Of a stretch of DNA of 64,000 nucleotides, positions 35,995 to 46,400 are shown in pieces. Both the position numbers and the translations under genes were made by a program. The notes beneath the pieces were generated by a model. It did not search any database. It was not told the DNA's origin and saw nothing but the letters and a program-made list of their open reading frames with translations. This stretch comes from Trichaptum fuscoviolaceum (taxonomy: Eukaryota; Basidiomycota; Agaricomycetes; Hymenochaetales; Trichaptaceae). The stretch lies in assembly GCA_910574455.1 (NCBI GenBank), contig CAJSYZ010000004.1, forward strand, positions 4,908,599 to 4,972,598, read 5' to 3'. Numbering within the stretch: the stretch's first letter is position 1; each line of letters begins with the position of its first letter.

Positions 35995-36336
35995 AACGTG
36001 TTTTAACGCGTTTTAACGTGTTTCACAAGAAAATCACGATAGAGCTTAGACTTTGAGTTTTGCCATGTCATGTAATTAGAACAGCGCAATGTCATCATCA
36101 TTTGAAATCGCAATCGAAATTGCCCAGTGTAATGTCCGAAAATCAATGCCAATCCCATTAAAGCTTATGTAATATTATGTAAAATAAGTAACGCGTTATA
36201 ATACGTTATTACGCGTTACAACGCGTTACAACGCGTTACAACACGTTACAACTAGTAGTAGCGCGTTATAACACGTTATAACATGTGTTAGCGTGTTGTA
36301 ACGCGTTGTAACGTGTTGTCACGTGTAATAACGTGT
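35995..36336. repeat. Right terminal array of phased ACRCGTT decamers
   Basis: Three decamers lie at 35995-36024 (AACGTGTTTT, AACGCGTTTT, AACGTGTTTC). After a gap, fifteen consecutive 10-bp blocks run from 36191 to 36336 in exact register, for example ACGCGTTACA three times from 36211, then ACACGTTACA. Six exact ACGCGT hexamers are present. The motif family and spacing are those of the left terminal array, so the two arrays bracket the segment. The sequence outside (from 36337) is ordinary intergenic DNA downstream of SEC1. Confidence 0.85.
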
Positions 36337-36649
36337 GAAATCAGATATAAATTGAGTTACATTTATTGCTTTGTCATTTTTGTCCTATAACGCTCACGAT
36401 ACAGTATCTCACTGATTTACTATTGTGGTTATTCGATAACACCGTACATCTCGGGGTCATTCATACGTACATAGATGTGTCTGGATCCCGAAGAGCCCAT
36501 AATCTACTGATATGTACTGCCAAATCACATTAAACACTACATCCATGTCCGCAAGATTTTCACATCGTAAACTACAAGCATACATAACTGACCAACAACA
36601 TACCCAGAAATTATTAATTTACAAGTCTTGCTTCGTTCGCTCACCAAGT
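36337..36649. other. SEC1 3' flank outside the element
   Basis: About 310 bases of AT-rich sequence between the right terminal array and the SEC1 stop codon. No gene or repeat is seen; it presumably carries the SEC1 polyadenylation region. Confidence 0.5.
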
Positions 36650-39560
36650 TCAAAACCACTTCCCAAGTCCTCTTTTCTTCTTCTCCAGTTTGTTCGGCCC
36701 TCCAGAGTCCGTGCTGCGTACCGAGGATGACGAGAAGCTCGGCACCAAACGCGGCGCGCTCAGATGCTCAGCAGCGGGCGCAGATGTCGTGCGTGTGGGT
36801 GGCATTTCTCTGTTCTGGGTAAAGTACCGTTCATCATAGTATTGTTGGAAAGACGCATACGGCCCCTCGCGGTCACGGAGTCCGTTCGGCGCCGATCGTG
36901 ACCCCACTCCCCCGAGTTCCAGCACTTTGAGGTCATCCAAGAAGTGCTCTGGGGTTATTATATGGGTTGTTCCTGTAGCACAGTTAGTTGATTTGGTACG
37001 AAAAGGGAATGCATAAGCCTTTCTCACCTACGATGACATCTCGGTGAAGAGCAGCTGAGCGCTGATACGCAGTCCGCATTTCGGAGTAGGTCATGCCGCC
37101 TGCGACGAAGACCATGAGCCGTTGTCGAGTTTCTCCAGTCGTGGCTGCACCAGGGCGGGGTGCTTTATGCCAACTTGGTTTCGCACTCCGGAGAGATGTC
37201 GTCTGCGGCGGTGGAGTAGCGCGTGCAGCCGAAGCGGAGGGAGTCGCAGGTGAGTCCTTCACGTAAGGAAAGACCGTTTGGTCGAGTTTGTTGGCTACAT
37301 GTTCCTGGGTACAAAAGTCAGGAGAAATAAGATGAAAATGTGATAGAGACAATTTACATCTAGAACCGCTTGCAGCAAAGGCTTGAATCGAGACAGAACA
37401 TATTCTTCCTCAGCACCCGGTTTCGACTTGATCTTCTTCTTCAAGTCCTTGTCGTTCGGGCCCTGCAATGTCCATGTGATCTATCACCTTCTAATAGCTA
37501 AACCTGAATATGAGACTGACCCTGGTAATTCGAGCACCCATATGCACCAAGCTATTGATAGCATCCATCTCGGGCAAAGACAAGCGAGCGTGCTGATAAA
37601 GCCTTCGGCGATCCTCATCCGGTACACCTTCCCTATATTGAATGTAGAGCGCAATGATTCGGACTTTGTCTTTGTTGCTGAAAAAGAACGTCATCATACA
37701 GGGGTATATACCAGATCGTAATGACGTACGTGACATCTCGGTCATCGAGAAGCGGGACCATGTCTTCCACCAAAGTCTTCGGTGTCTTTCCTTCAGCAGT
37801 CACCCCCGTCGCACAGCACTAACCAAGGTCCAATTAGTCAGAAACAATTGTCAGAGAGCAGAGTAAAGCTCACTTGTTCTACGTTCCCTACGGTCGGAAG
37901 TTTGCGCTTCTCGAATATTTGCATGCATTGCTGTGCCATATTCATATGCACGGAGAATTTCGAACGCTGTTCTTGAAATTGTGGAAGTGTGGCTATAATG
38001 TCACGCATTTGATCGAGATCCGCAGGGCCTTGACTACGATTTGTGAGCCGTGAATGATAGTACAGTAAGGAAAGATCTACCCTCTAAAAGAGGTGTTCTC
38101 TTGCAAGAACTTGTTGAAGTCATCCATTAGTTTGCCGATCGTCTGGGCCATATGCATGTGCCGTGTTTCAGTCCAGATCGTATCATTCTCGTCCAGAATT
38201 GCTACCTCGTCTTCGTATACGCCTTTGGAATTTATGCGGTTGAACCTGTAAAGGTGTTCAATGATCATCATCATTTACATGCAACAAATGCTCACATATA
38301 TTTACGACCGTTTTCAATCGGGAGGAGATCGTTCGCCATCGCCTGGTAGGTAAACTCATGGACGAACGGCGCCATAGTGTCCATTGCTCTATCGGTTATG
38401 ATAAGCGTTCCTCGTGGTCGATTTTTCTCTGGTTTCTTCACATCGATTAAAACTCTCCTGTTGGTATACAAAAACATGAGGCTTACTGGGAAGTCGGGGT
38501 TCTGCTTCTTGTACTCATCCAATGCGTCCTGTACCATCCACGCTAAAACCTTGCTCACATACTCTCGTTCTGCACTCTCGAATTCCCTTGCTTGTGCTCC
38601 TCGTGCGAGGTTCGTTCGCCATCGGCCACTGCCTTCGGTTGGAGGCGGGGGTAGAAGAGACTGAGTTGGTGCAAGGGGTCCGAGTGGCGGGTGGTGTGAT
38701 GGTAGATAGTATCGAATGAAAGGGTACTCGTTGAGGGTGATGCAGGTATTGGTTATCTGTAGCGGCGTCAACAGTATTTGGGTGCCATATGGAGGAAATT
38801 ATACCATCTTGGCTGTAAATCGCATATCATCCATCAACCGGTCTCGGGCCACCTTCACCGCCTGCGGATTTCGAGGGGGGCTGTACATGCTGAAGAAGAA
38901 AGAAGGCGACTCGACCGAGAACACCTGCGACTCCGCAGCTGCATGGGCACAGACAGATTCACAACAAGCTTAAGAAGGTATGAAATCGAGCCACACACCC
39001 CAGAAGTTAATAAAGAGTTCCGTCAAGCACGCTAGGTACGGCTCGGCCTGTGACTGCGTTAAGCGGGTGAATAGCTGTTCATCGAGACCTATGTTTGGTG
39101 TTGAACAAGAGTAAATTAGCGCTCACTAAATGCACGACGCACCGTCCAGAAAGAAAAGATGCGCCTTCTTGAACTGCTGTCTCCCATTCGAATATTCACT
39201 TATGATGCGATCGACATTCTGGCTCGTTGGCATGAGAAGGTATATCGCCTCCTGTTCTACTTGCGGCTCGTACAACGGAGAATTGTTCTCGATGATCCCT
39301 ATGTTGGTGTCAGTCCACTCCCGACACCAATTTATCTGACGAACTCACCCGTAACATTTTCCTCCAAGATATCGTTTCTCTTCAGCACGTTGTACAAAAT
39401 CCGTTTTGAGTGATCATCCACCACAAGCATCTTCCATCTTGAAGGAGGTTGCACAGAGCGAATAGCCTCCAATAGCTCTATTAGCGAGTAAAGGTGAGCT
39501 ATAGGACCAGGCGAGCGTTCGTCACCTACTATCTCGTACAATGTGTATTAGCGAGGTCAT
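36650..39560 (-). CDS. SEC1: Sec1/Munc18-family protein (exocytic SNARE regulator)
   Basis: The first exon 39560-39530 encodes MTSLIHIVRD and is spliced over 52 bases to LLEAIRSVQPPSRWKMLVVD (exon from 39477). Later exons give EEAIYLLMPTSQNVDRI-type sequence (about 39160-39290), SPSFFFSMYSPPRNPQAVKV, the long exon with LIITDRAMDTMAPFVHEFTY (about 38330-38770), FNRINSKGVYEDEVAILDEN, and PKTLVEDMVPLLDDRDV. The last exons carry VFVAGGMTYSEMRTAYQ and ITPEHFLDDLKVL, ending GLGKWF at 36650. The order is that of complete SM proteins, which clasp syntaxin/SNARE bundles and drive vesicle fusion at the plasma membrane. The first exon was found by matching the conserved family N-terminus; no ATG exists at the start of the second exon. 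The gene appears intact despite the neighbouring insertion. Confidence 0.93.
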
Positions 39561-39886
39561 GAAGGACTAAGGACGACAACAAAGTTGCACGAAGTATGCA
39601 TCGGCGGCGTCAACTTGAATGACAGCATATCACAAATTAAGCAACTTGAAACTCCGGCCGTTGTCGATCTTGTTACCAAATATAATATTTTCTCACTAAA
39701 CATCTTTGATGCGCTCGTGTCAACAATAGAGTCAACGCTCGAAGAGTTACGATCGAGTGTATTGTATGTACGCAAACGCAATAGTGAGTCCAGCTAGTAC
39801 GATAGTGTAGTGTGCAATTTCCATTGTCCATAGGAACCAATGACATTAAATCAAAAGTGATAAACAGGACAGAGTAAAGAATCTCA
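39561..39886. other. Intergenic between SEC1 and chitin deacetylase
   Basis: About 330 bases. A 70-codon plus-strand frame here (39585-39797) has no family similarity or splice context and is not called. The region should contain the SEC1 promoter and the terminator of the deacetylase gene. Confidence 0.5.
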
Positions 39887-41702
39887 TCATGCGATAAGGA
39901 GTGCGCCAACCAGGACGGTCACACCAGCAACTAAAGAGCTGAACGTAGGCATGAATGAGGTGCGCGCTGCACCGCTACTGCTTCCCCCAGTTGCACCCTT
40001 CGCTGTCGCCGCGCCCGCACGCGCAGATGCAGTCGTTGAAGCAGCTTGAGCGGCATTGGAGTCGGGGTAGGGGAACGTCGTGTTCGTCGTCGTCTCAAGG
40101 TACATATTCGCTGCAGGCCATCCCTGGCACTTGCCGATCGGCTCTAAGGTCAGCTTCGGGGAGAAAGACAAAGCAGCATTGAGGGTGTATCCAACAGCAA
40201 GGTCAACGGTCTGTTGGAAAAGATCGTGCTCGAGGACAATGAAACTGCAGACAGTTAGAAAGAGTGGGGTAGCAGATATTGAATTTCTTACCCAGTATCA
40301 ATCTGAGTCGCATTGTTAAGGATGTACTGGAATTGCTGGAACGACTCCGGGCCAGTAGTGATTCCACCAGGTACCTTCCAGTCTGTAAAGATGTTCAGAT
40401 TTCTGCAGAAACGATGGGCAATATAATATACGCACCGTTGGTATCAAACTGATTGCCAGTCGGTCCACGAGTCCAGATCACTGGTTGAAGACCCATTGCG
40501 AGAGCAATAGCACGAACCCGGTCATCGATGTCTCCATACGGCGGACGCATCGTAGTAGGAGTTACGCCAGTGACTGCCTGAATAGCCTTACGCGTCCAAC
40601 CCAGCTCGGCAACGATTTGCTCATTAGTGAGCTTCGTGAGGGCAGGGTGCGACCAGGTGTGGACAGATATTTCATGACCAGACATGTATTCTTCACGTAG
40701 AACGCTGGGATATTCAATGGCTCGAGAACCAACAACAAAGAAAGTCGACGTAAGATCTTTCTCGTTGAGAAAGTTAAGAAGCTTCCTATTATTTAGAAGT
40801 CAGGAAGCAAATCAGGGACCCCAAGTAGGAGGAAGCGTACTGCGCTGCAAGACAAGGCAGCGATCAGTAGAAAGTCCAGTGGCACGACTAAATGTAGGTA
40901 CTTACTATATGGCGAGGGTCCGTCATCGAAGCTATGATAAATTCAGTAATTAGTTTCTCGACTCAATATTAGCAGACGAAAATACCTCATGCCCCATGTC
41001 AACTTATCGGGACAATTGACAATATCAGTTGACCTTGTGTAGCCACCGCATGTCCACCAGCCACGGTTGGCCGCATCTGCTGCTGCAACAGGATCACCAA
41101 CACAAGTACCATCAGCGGTTGGGTTCAAGTCGGGGATGTCGAAACCATCCAACTCCTTCAGCCACTCCTGGACCTGAGAGGAGGCTGCCGGGTATCTGGT
41201 CAGAGATAAACCAGAGAAAGAGCCTCGAAAACATACTGGTATCAGGAAGCTTATCCGAAGCTGGCCAATCTGCTGCACTGAATACGACTGCAATAAAGAT
41301 GAGGTCATTATAGAGGGAAAAAATAGCAGACGTGAACAGCAGCCACATACATGATGGCAAAGCCGGTGCTCCAGAGATGGGGGGAGTCGCTCCTGCTGGG
41401 TAAACAGTGGTCACAGAGGCCGTAGCCTCAGGAGCTGCACCCGAAAGGATCGAGCTCAGAGGTGGTATGTCTGTTCCAGCACCTATAGGTGTCGTTTGGA
41501 CAGCCGGCACAGCAGCGGATGTGGTCGTGCTTTTGGACGCCGCCGTCGTACCCGAAGCTGCTGACGTCGCAGATACAGAGCTGGTAGCTGAAGTGGAGGT
41601 TGCCTGGCGCTTCGCAAGCAATCGTGCTGCGCCAGCGTGGCGTCCGTGCAGGTCGTGAGCAGAGGCGAGAGTGAAGAGAGTAGCAACTGCAATAAACTTC
41701 AT
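39887..41702 (-). CDS. CDA: GPI-anchored chitin deacetylase (CE4 polysaccharide deacetylase)
   Basis: The ATG at 41702 opens a signal peptide (MKFIAVATLFTLASA), followed by a Ser/Thr/Ala-rich stalk. Several small exons lead into the NodB fold. Motif 1 FDDGPSPY with the catalytic-base Asp is at about 40910-40935. Motif 2 SGHEISVHTWSHP supplies the zinc-binding His pair. Motif 3 is MRPPYGDIDDRVRAIALAMG, and the C-terminal motif VLEHDLFQQTVDLAVGY follows. The tail is Ser/Ala-rich and ends in a hydrophobic segment (SLVAGVTVLVGALLIA), a typical GPI-attachment signal. These enzymes convert chitin to chitosan at the cell wall. At least seven exons of normal fungal structure are present. All motif residues are in place. 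Confidence 0.92.
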
Positions 41703-42598
41703 GTTTTTCCCTTGATAAAATTGACAGAAAATAGAGGATTAGTTGGTGTAGAAGAGAGAAGGGTTGTCGTCTGTTGACGACGCAGACGACGCGCAAATGA
41801 GGGTGGTTGAAAAGAGCGACGGGGGCGCAACGGATGCGTTTGAAAAAGTCTTGTGGGCGACGTGAGGGTGCAAAACAAAGAGTCAGGAACGGTTAAAATG
41901 TCAGTCAATATGGCATCTTGTATTCTCACGCCACCGCTTGGCTTAACGTTGAAATGGAATATATCCTTCCAGAACGTCTCTTGTACATCAACGACCTCTA
42001 CGCTTTTTGCGCAACATATCTCATTGCTCTAATCACTCAATTAACATCTTAATGATGAAGTTCTAAAGAAAGACATTCGAAGCAGTGATCAACTTGTCCA
42101 GAAAAGACAACAGGCTTGGCTTGGCTGTGCCACCCTATTTTAGAATTTAGGACCGTGATACCGGCAGCCAAGGCAACGACGGTTACTCTTCCAAGACAAG
42201 AAATAGTACTACATAGGGAAAATCATCTCTACTGATTGAGATGTTTTACTGATGACGGTTCTGATGGGTAGTCTGAGTTCGACAGAATCAATAGTGTGTA
42301 TTAACCAATTGTCAAGTCACAAACTTGTGCACCAAAACGTCGGGGTCGCTGCCAGACACCTTCATCATTCTCAGAAGCTCGGAGTCATCTCATCCCAGGA
42401 TCACCAGGAAGTTGCCACGTGGCATTCGATCTTGACCCGCTGTTGAGCTCAGTTCTTTCTCTACTAGTATAGCACTGTCATGAAGTGCCGTCGCCTTCGA
42501 ACTTTTTGGAGCCGAATTCGGTATTCTTTGCTCGTTCTCTTGATGACAAGCATCTGATGCTCATTTTTAGTTGTTACCTTCTCCATGAAAATAACCAT
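41703..42598. other. Divergent promoter region of deacetylase and F-box copy 1
   Basis: About 900 bases upstream of both the minus-strand deacetylase and the plus-strand F-box gene. No gene is recognised. A GCCACGTGGC palindrome lies at 42414-42423. Confidence 0.5.
42414..42423. promoter_or_regulatory. CACGTG (E-box-like) palindrome upstream of F-box copy 1
   Basis: The 10-bp palindrome GCCACGTGGC lies 176 bases before the start codon of F-box copy 1. The same palindrome lies 211 bases before copy 2 (44299-44308). CACGTG is the core bound by bHLH factors such as Cbf1/Pho4 in fungi. Conservation may simply reflect duplication of the promoter with the gene. Confidence 0.4.
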
Positions 42599-43896
42599 AT
42601 GATAAAAAGAAGAACGCAAATGGATGGAAAGCAAACTTCTCCAGCTGCGCAAATTCCGGAGGAAATTCTACACCAGATATTTCACCTACTCTTAGAATAT
42701 GAGAGCGAAGTCGCTGACCCCGGGTACACTTACTTCAGCACATATTCTCCCACCGTAACGCAGTTTCTCAGCATTGCGCTAGTGTGCACACAATGGTACT
42801 ACGCTGCGATACCGCTCATATACACCCATTGTCAAGTCCGATCAGAGTCATCCCTAAAACTTTTGTGTCGGACTCTGTCTACATCCAAAGAGTTGTCATC
42901 GCGGATCCACTCCATAACCAACTCTAGAATTGACTGCCCTGCCGCCTGGAACCCCTGGATTCTTCGACCATCTGAACGGGTCAAACGCTTTGAAGATACT
43001 ATAGCTCGTTTATGCGAAGTTCTGCCAGAGACTGTCAATTTGGATATCGAGATTTGCGCAAGCAGCATTCCGCGGCTTGTATCATCGCTAGAAACGAGTG
43101 GCATCATGCTCACCAGTCTGCGCATTAAACGCGACCACAACCCCCGTCAGAATATAGGACTTAAACACGGGATGCACTTTCCGTATCTTCGAAGCCTTTC
43201 GCTCGAGGGCTTCCAATTCGATGATCAGATAATGTGGCCTAATATGCCTCAGCTTCGCTCACTCCGTATCATGGGATGTGTAATGTTCGAGACACGTCAA
43301 GGCCTACTCGCAGGTCTTCCATCTCTGGTGCGAGTCGAATTCATAACAACATATTTTCATCTTGAAGCCAGCGTGGATCTGCTGTCCCTAGTCGAGCTAA
43401 AACCCGGAATACAAGATCTCGTCTTCTTCGACTCAATTTTTCATCTGTCGACTTCAACACTCTTTCCTTCTTCCGCAATACGCTACTACACTTCTCTCCG
43501 GAATTTGACTGTAGCAGCATATGTGTGGCCAGTCTCTGGGCTGCCCCCGGCTCCATTTCCAGACCTCGAAGTCCTCACGATAATGCAACTTCATCCGGGA
43601 GAGACGATGGATCGGGACGAATGGAAAGACCCTAGTTCGATATTACCATGCATCCGTTCATTATTGTCCCAAGGACACTTGACCCCGTCTCTGAAGGTCG
43701 TACGAATCAGGTGCTTTGCTTATGTCTGGAACACCGCGGAATCAGATGAAGTAGAGGAAATCGTGAGAGAGAGGTCCTTGCGACTCGAGGTCAGGACGAT
43801 TAAATGTGAGTGTGTACATGGTCTCTGTAGTTGTAGCTCTGACAAATTGTCACTATTCCAGCTAATAGGTCGATGCCCTGGCTGGATAACCTCTAG
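42599..43896 (+). CDS. F-box / LRR-like protein, tandem copy 1
   Basis: Two exons (42599-43805, 43862-43896) give 413 residues. The N-terminus carries an F-box (AAQIPEEILHQIFHLLLEYE ... LVCTQWYYAAIPLIYTHC), the Skp1-binding module of SCF ubiquitin ligases. The remainder has leucine-rich periodicity (FPYLRSLSLEGFQFDDQIMW; LRSLRIMGCVMFETRQGLLA), as is usual for substrate-recognition regions of Agaricomycete F-box proteins. The start at 42599 was chosen because it gives the same 15-residue leader length as copy 3; a second Met lies at 42620. The last intron has GTGAGT..CCAG ends and is conserved in the three copies. The substrate is unknown. Confidence 0.75.
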
Positions 43897-44518
43897 GTTC
43901 CGAAATAGCCTCTACTATTAGTATATTCGAGTCTTGGACATTGAAGCTTTCAAAACTTCGCTTGCAACGGCACTGCGTTTCTCTCAGCGGGAAGCATCCA
44001 ATGCGGAAATGAAAAATGTTCGTCAATGGCTTACCCTGTTTTGGACTAAACAGCCAACTCGAAGTCCCAAAACAATCTGAAAGGTTCGACGCAACTTGAA
44101 CTGGGAGCTTCAGCTGAAGTCGAGCGCGACAGAAACAATTGTATTAGACAATCACATACTTTTACACCAATTTCAGCTGCAATGTCGACAGTGTCTGGGA
44201 AACAGCAGGAATCGGCCTCGCTGCTCTCCTCTCACATTCAACTTCGTTCTCAGAGAACCTCGGGCGAGTTGTATCATCACAGGGTCACCTAAGTAGCTGC
44301 CACGTGGCACTACTAGTAACCTAGCTTCAAGTCACTTAGGCGGTTGCTGCTTCACCGAGCCAGTGTATATGGTCCTCTTGTTACTGTCATGAAGTATTCT
44401 GGCCTTCGAATGTGGGCTCAAGTTAGGTATGAAATCCACTGCTTATTCCTGTTTCAGAAGCGTCTGATGAAAATAACATTAATCTAGTCGTTTCCTTTCC
44501 CCCGAACAAAACCACACG
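43897..44518. other. Intergenic between F-box copies 1 and 2
   Basis: About 620 bases that resemble the region upstream of copy 1 in places, including the GCCACGTGGC palindrome (44299-44308) and a CTGTCATGAAGT block followed by a CCTTCGAA stretch. This indicates that promoter and gene were duplicated together. Confidence 0.55.
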
Positions 44519-45781
44519 ATGCAGAGAAAAGCACGACTGGATCGAAACCAAACGTCTTTAGCTGCGTAAATTTCGGAAGAAACTTTACATCAGATCTTTC
44601 ACCTACTCTCAGTCTATGAAAGCGAAGACGCTGATCCTGGCTACACCTCTTTCAGTACATATGCTCCCGGCGTTACGGAGTTTCTCAGCGTCGCGCTGGT
44701 GTGCACTCAGTGGTACTACGCTGCGAAACCGTTCATATACACACATTGTCAAGTTCAGACAACCTCATCACTGGAACTCCTATGTAAGACTCTGACTGAA
44801 TCTGAAGAGTTATCATCGCAAGTTCGCTCTATATCGAACTTCAGAATGGATTGTCCTGCCGCCTGGAACTCCCTGATCCATCATTCATTTGAACGGGACA
44901 AGCCCCTTGACAACACCCTTGCTCGTTTATGCAAAGTAATCTCTAAGACAGTCGATATGGAAATTCAGCTTTGCGCAAGTAGTATACCACGACTTGTGTC
45001 ATTGCTATCAACAAGTGGCACCCTTCTCATTTCTCTACACATTAAACTCGAGACCGACGCCCGGCGGAAGAACATGGGAATCGGACCTAGAACATGTTTT
45101 CCGCACCTTCGAACCCTTACTCTCGAGGGTTTCACACTCGATGACCAAAGCATGTGGCCTAATATGCCGCAGCTTCGCTGTCTCCGCATCATGAGATGTA
45201 GCTTGTTTGAGACAAGTGTAGGCTTATTTGCAGGTCTTCCGCCTCTGAGCTCAGTGATACGAGTGGAGATCATTACATCAATCTTGAAGCCGAGAGACAG
45301 CGTGCACGCGCTGTCTTCAAGCGAGCTAAAGACTAAAATACAAGATCTCGTTGTTTTCGACTCGTTCTTCAATATGTCGACTTTTGCCCTCCTCCCATCT
45401 TCGGCAATACACTACTCCTCTCTCCGTCGTTTGACCCTGGCAACTTACAGGTGGCCAGATGCTTGGCTGCCCTCGGCACCTTTTTCAGACCTCGAAGTCC
45501 TCACGATGATGCAGCTTCATCCAGGTGAAACATGTTTTCGGGACGAGCGGGCTGACCCTATTTCGATGTTAAAGATCATCTGCTCTTTGTTGACCCAAGT
45601 GCACTTGACCCCCTCTGTAACGGCCGTACGAGTCAGATGCTTTGATGATACATGGAACACTACGCAATCTACGGAATTAGAGGAGATCATGAGAGAGAGG
45701 CATTTGCATCTCGAGGTCAGGACGACTAGATGTGAGTATGCAAGATTGCTCTATAAAATCTGCTCTGAACAAAAGATCTGA
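44519..45781 (+). pseudogene. F-box / LRR-like tandem copy 2 with premature stop
   Basis: Frame, leader, F-box (EETLHQIFHLLSVYESEDAD; LVCTQWYYAAKPFIYTHC) and the LRR-like body follow copy 1 closely. However, the codon at 44567-44569 is TAA where copies 1 and 3 have CAA (Gln in AAQIP). Reading from the ATG at 44519 would therefore stop after 16 codons. Apart from this single nonsense change the frame stays open to 45781, so inactivation appears recent. A shorter product could start at the Met at 44699, but it would lack the first half of the F-box. Near the 3' end the GTGAGT donor corresponding to the last intron of copy 1 is preserved. Confidence 0.75.
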
Positions 45782-46400
45782 GTATTGTAGTTCGAGGAGA
45801 GATGAAGATCCCGAAGTAGCGCATGGTCAAGCCATGACGACGAAGCTAGAAAATCCAAAGCGAGTCCCGTATAGAATTTTATGATATCCCTCGAGGCAGG
45901 TAACAAGCACTAGCAGAGCGCATACTAGTAGGTTCTTTCGTATAAATGGAATAGATTCACCCAGTTCTTAAATTACATGAGTTTCATAGTAGGCTATACA
46001 TATCGCTTCCTACTATTAACTTTCTCAGCACAATGTACGTGATAAACCTGATTGACGGCTGTGATAACAAATAGCGCGAGCATGTTTCTTCCATCAATGA
46101 TCATCAAGAACAAGTTTAAACTCGGCGTGGGAACTTGAAACGTCAACTTTAACTTGAAGTTGAACCGTCCATTACTGACGTCTTCCTGGCTCTTCCTTTA
46201 CCAGTGGTGTCGCTTGATCTTGGGCCTATATTTACCAACTGAAATCAACCTCGCTGACTCGGAGATCCTAATCTTTGGCCATTATACTATGAAAAGGAAT
46301 GGATTGCTGACATGGGCTCACCTTCGGTATGAATTTTGAAATATTTGTTATCTGAAAACTCCTAATTTGCTTTATTCTTAGTCGTTTGCTTTCTCCCAGA
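45782..46400. other. Intergenic between F-box copies 2 and 3
   Basis: About 620 bases without a supported gene. A likely 5' UTR intron acceptor (TTTATTCTTAG) lies just before the start of copy 3. The CACGTG palindrome of copies 1 and 2 is not seen here. Confidence 0.5.

Larger units (their letters stand above)
13110..36336. mobile_element. Putative giant (about 23 kb) integrase-bearing mobile element
   Basis: Boundaries are set by the outermost ACRCGTT decamer arrays at 13110 and 36336, not by a confirmed target-site duplication. The segment separates two ordinary host genes (S10 carboxypeptidase and SEC1). It begins with a D-D-E integrase gene reading inward and ends with a long HECT-like gene reading inward. 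Five genes inside are on the minus strand; the integrase and one small gene are on the plus strand. It also contains a 2.7-kb inverted repeat and a higher-order tandem repeat, none of which recur elsewhere in the window. No reverse transcriptase, tyrosine recombinase, helicase or capsid-like gene is visible. That makes an LTR element, Helitron, Starship or virus-derived element unlikely. Confidence 0.6.

Noticed and set aside
13081..36400. Target-site duplication from the shared TGTGAA near both outer edges
   Set aside because: The matching bases are not adjacent to equivalent array ends and the match is short, so it could be chance.
39332..39541. SEC1 start at 39541
   Set aside because: That codon is TTG. 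A 31-base upstream exon with ATG at 39560 matches the conserved SM-protein N-terminus and splices in frame.
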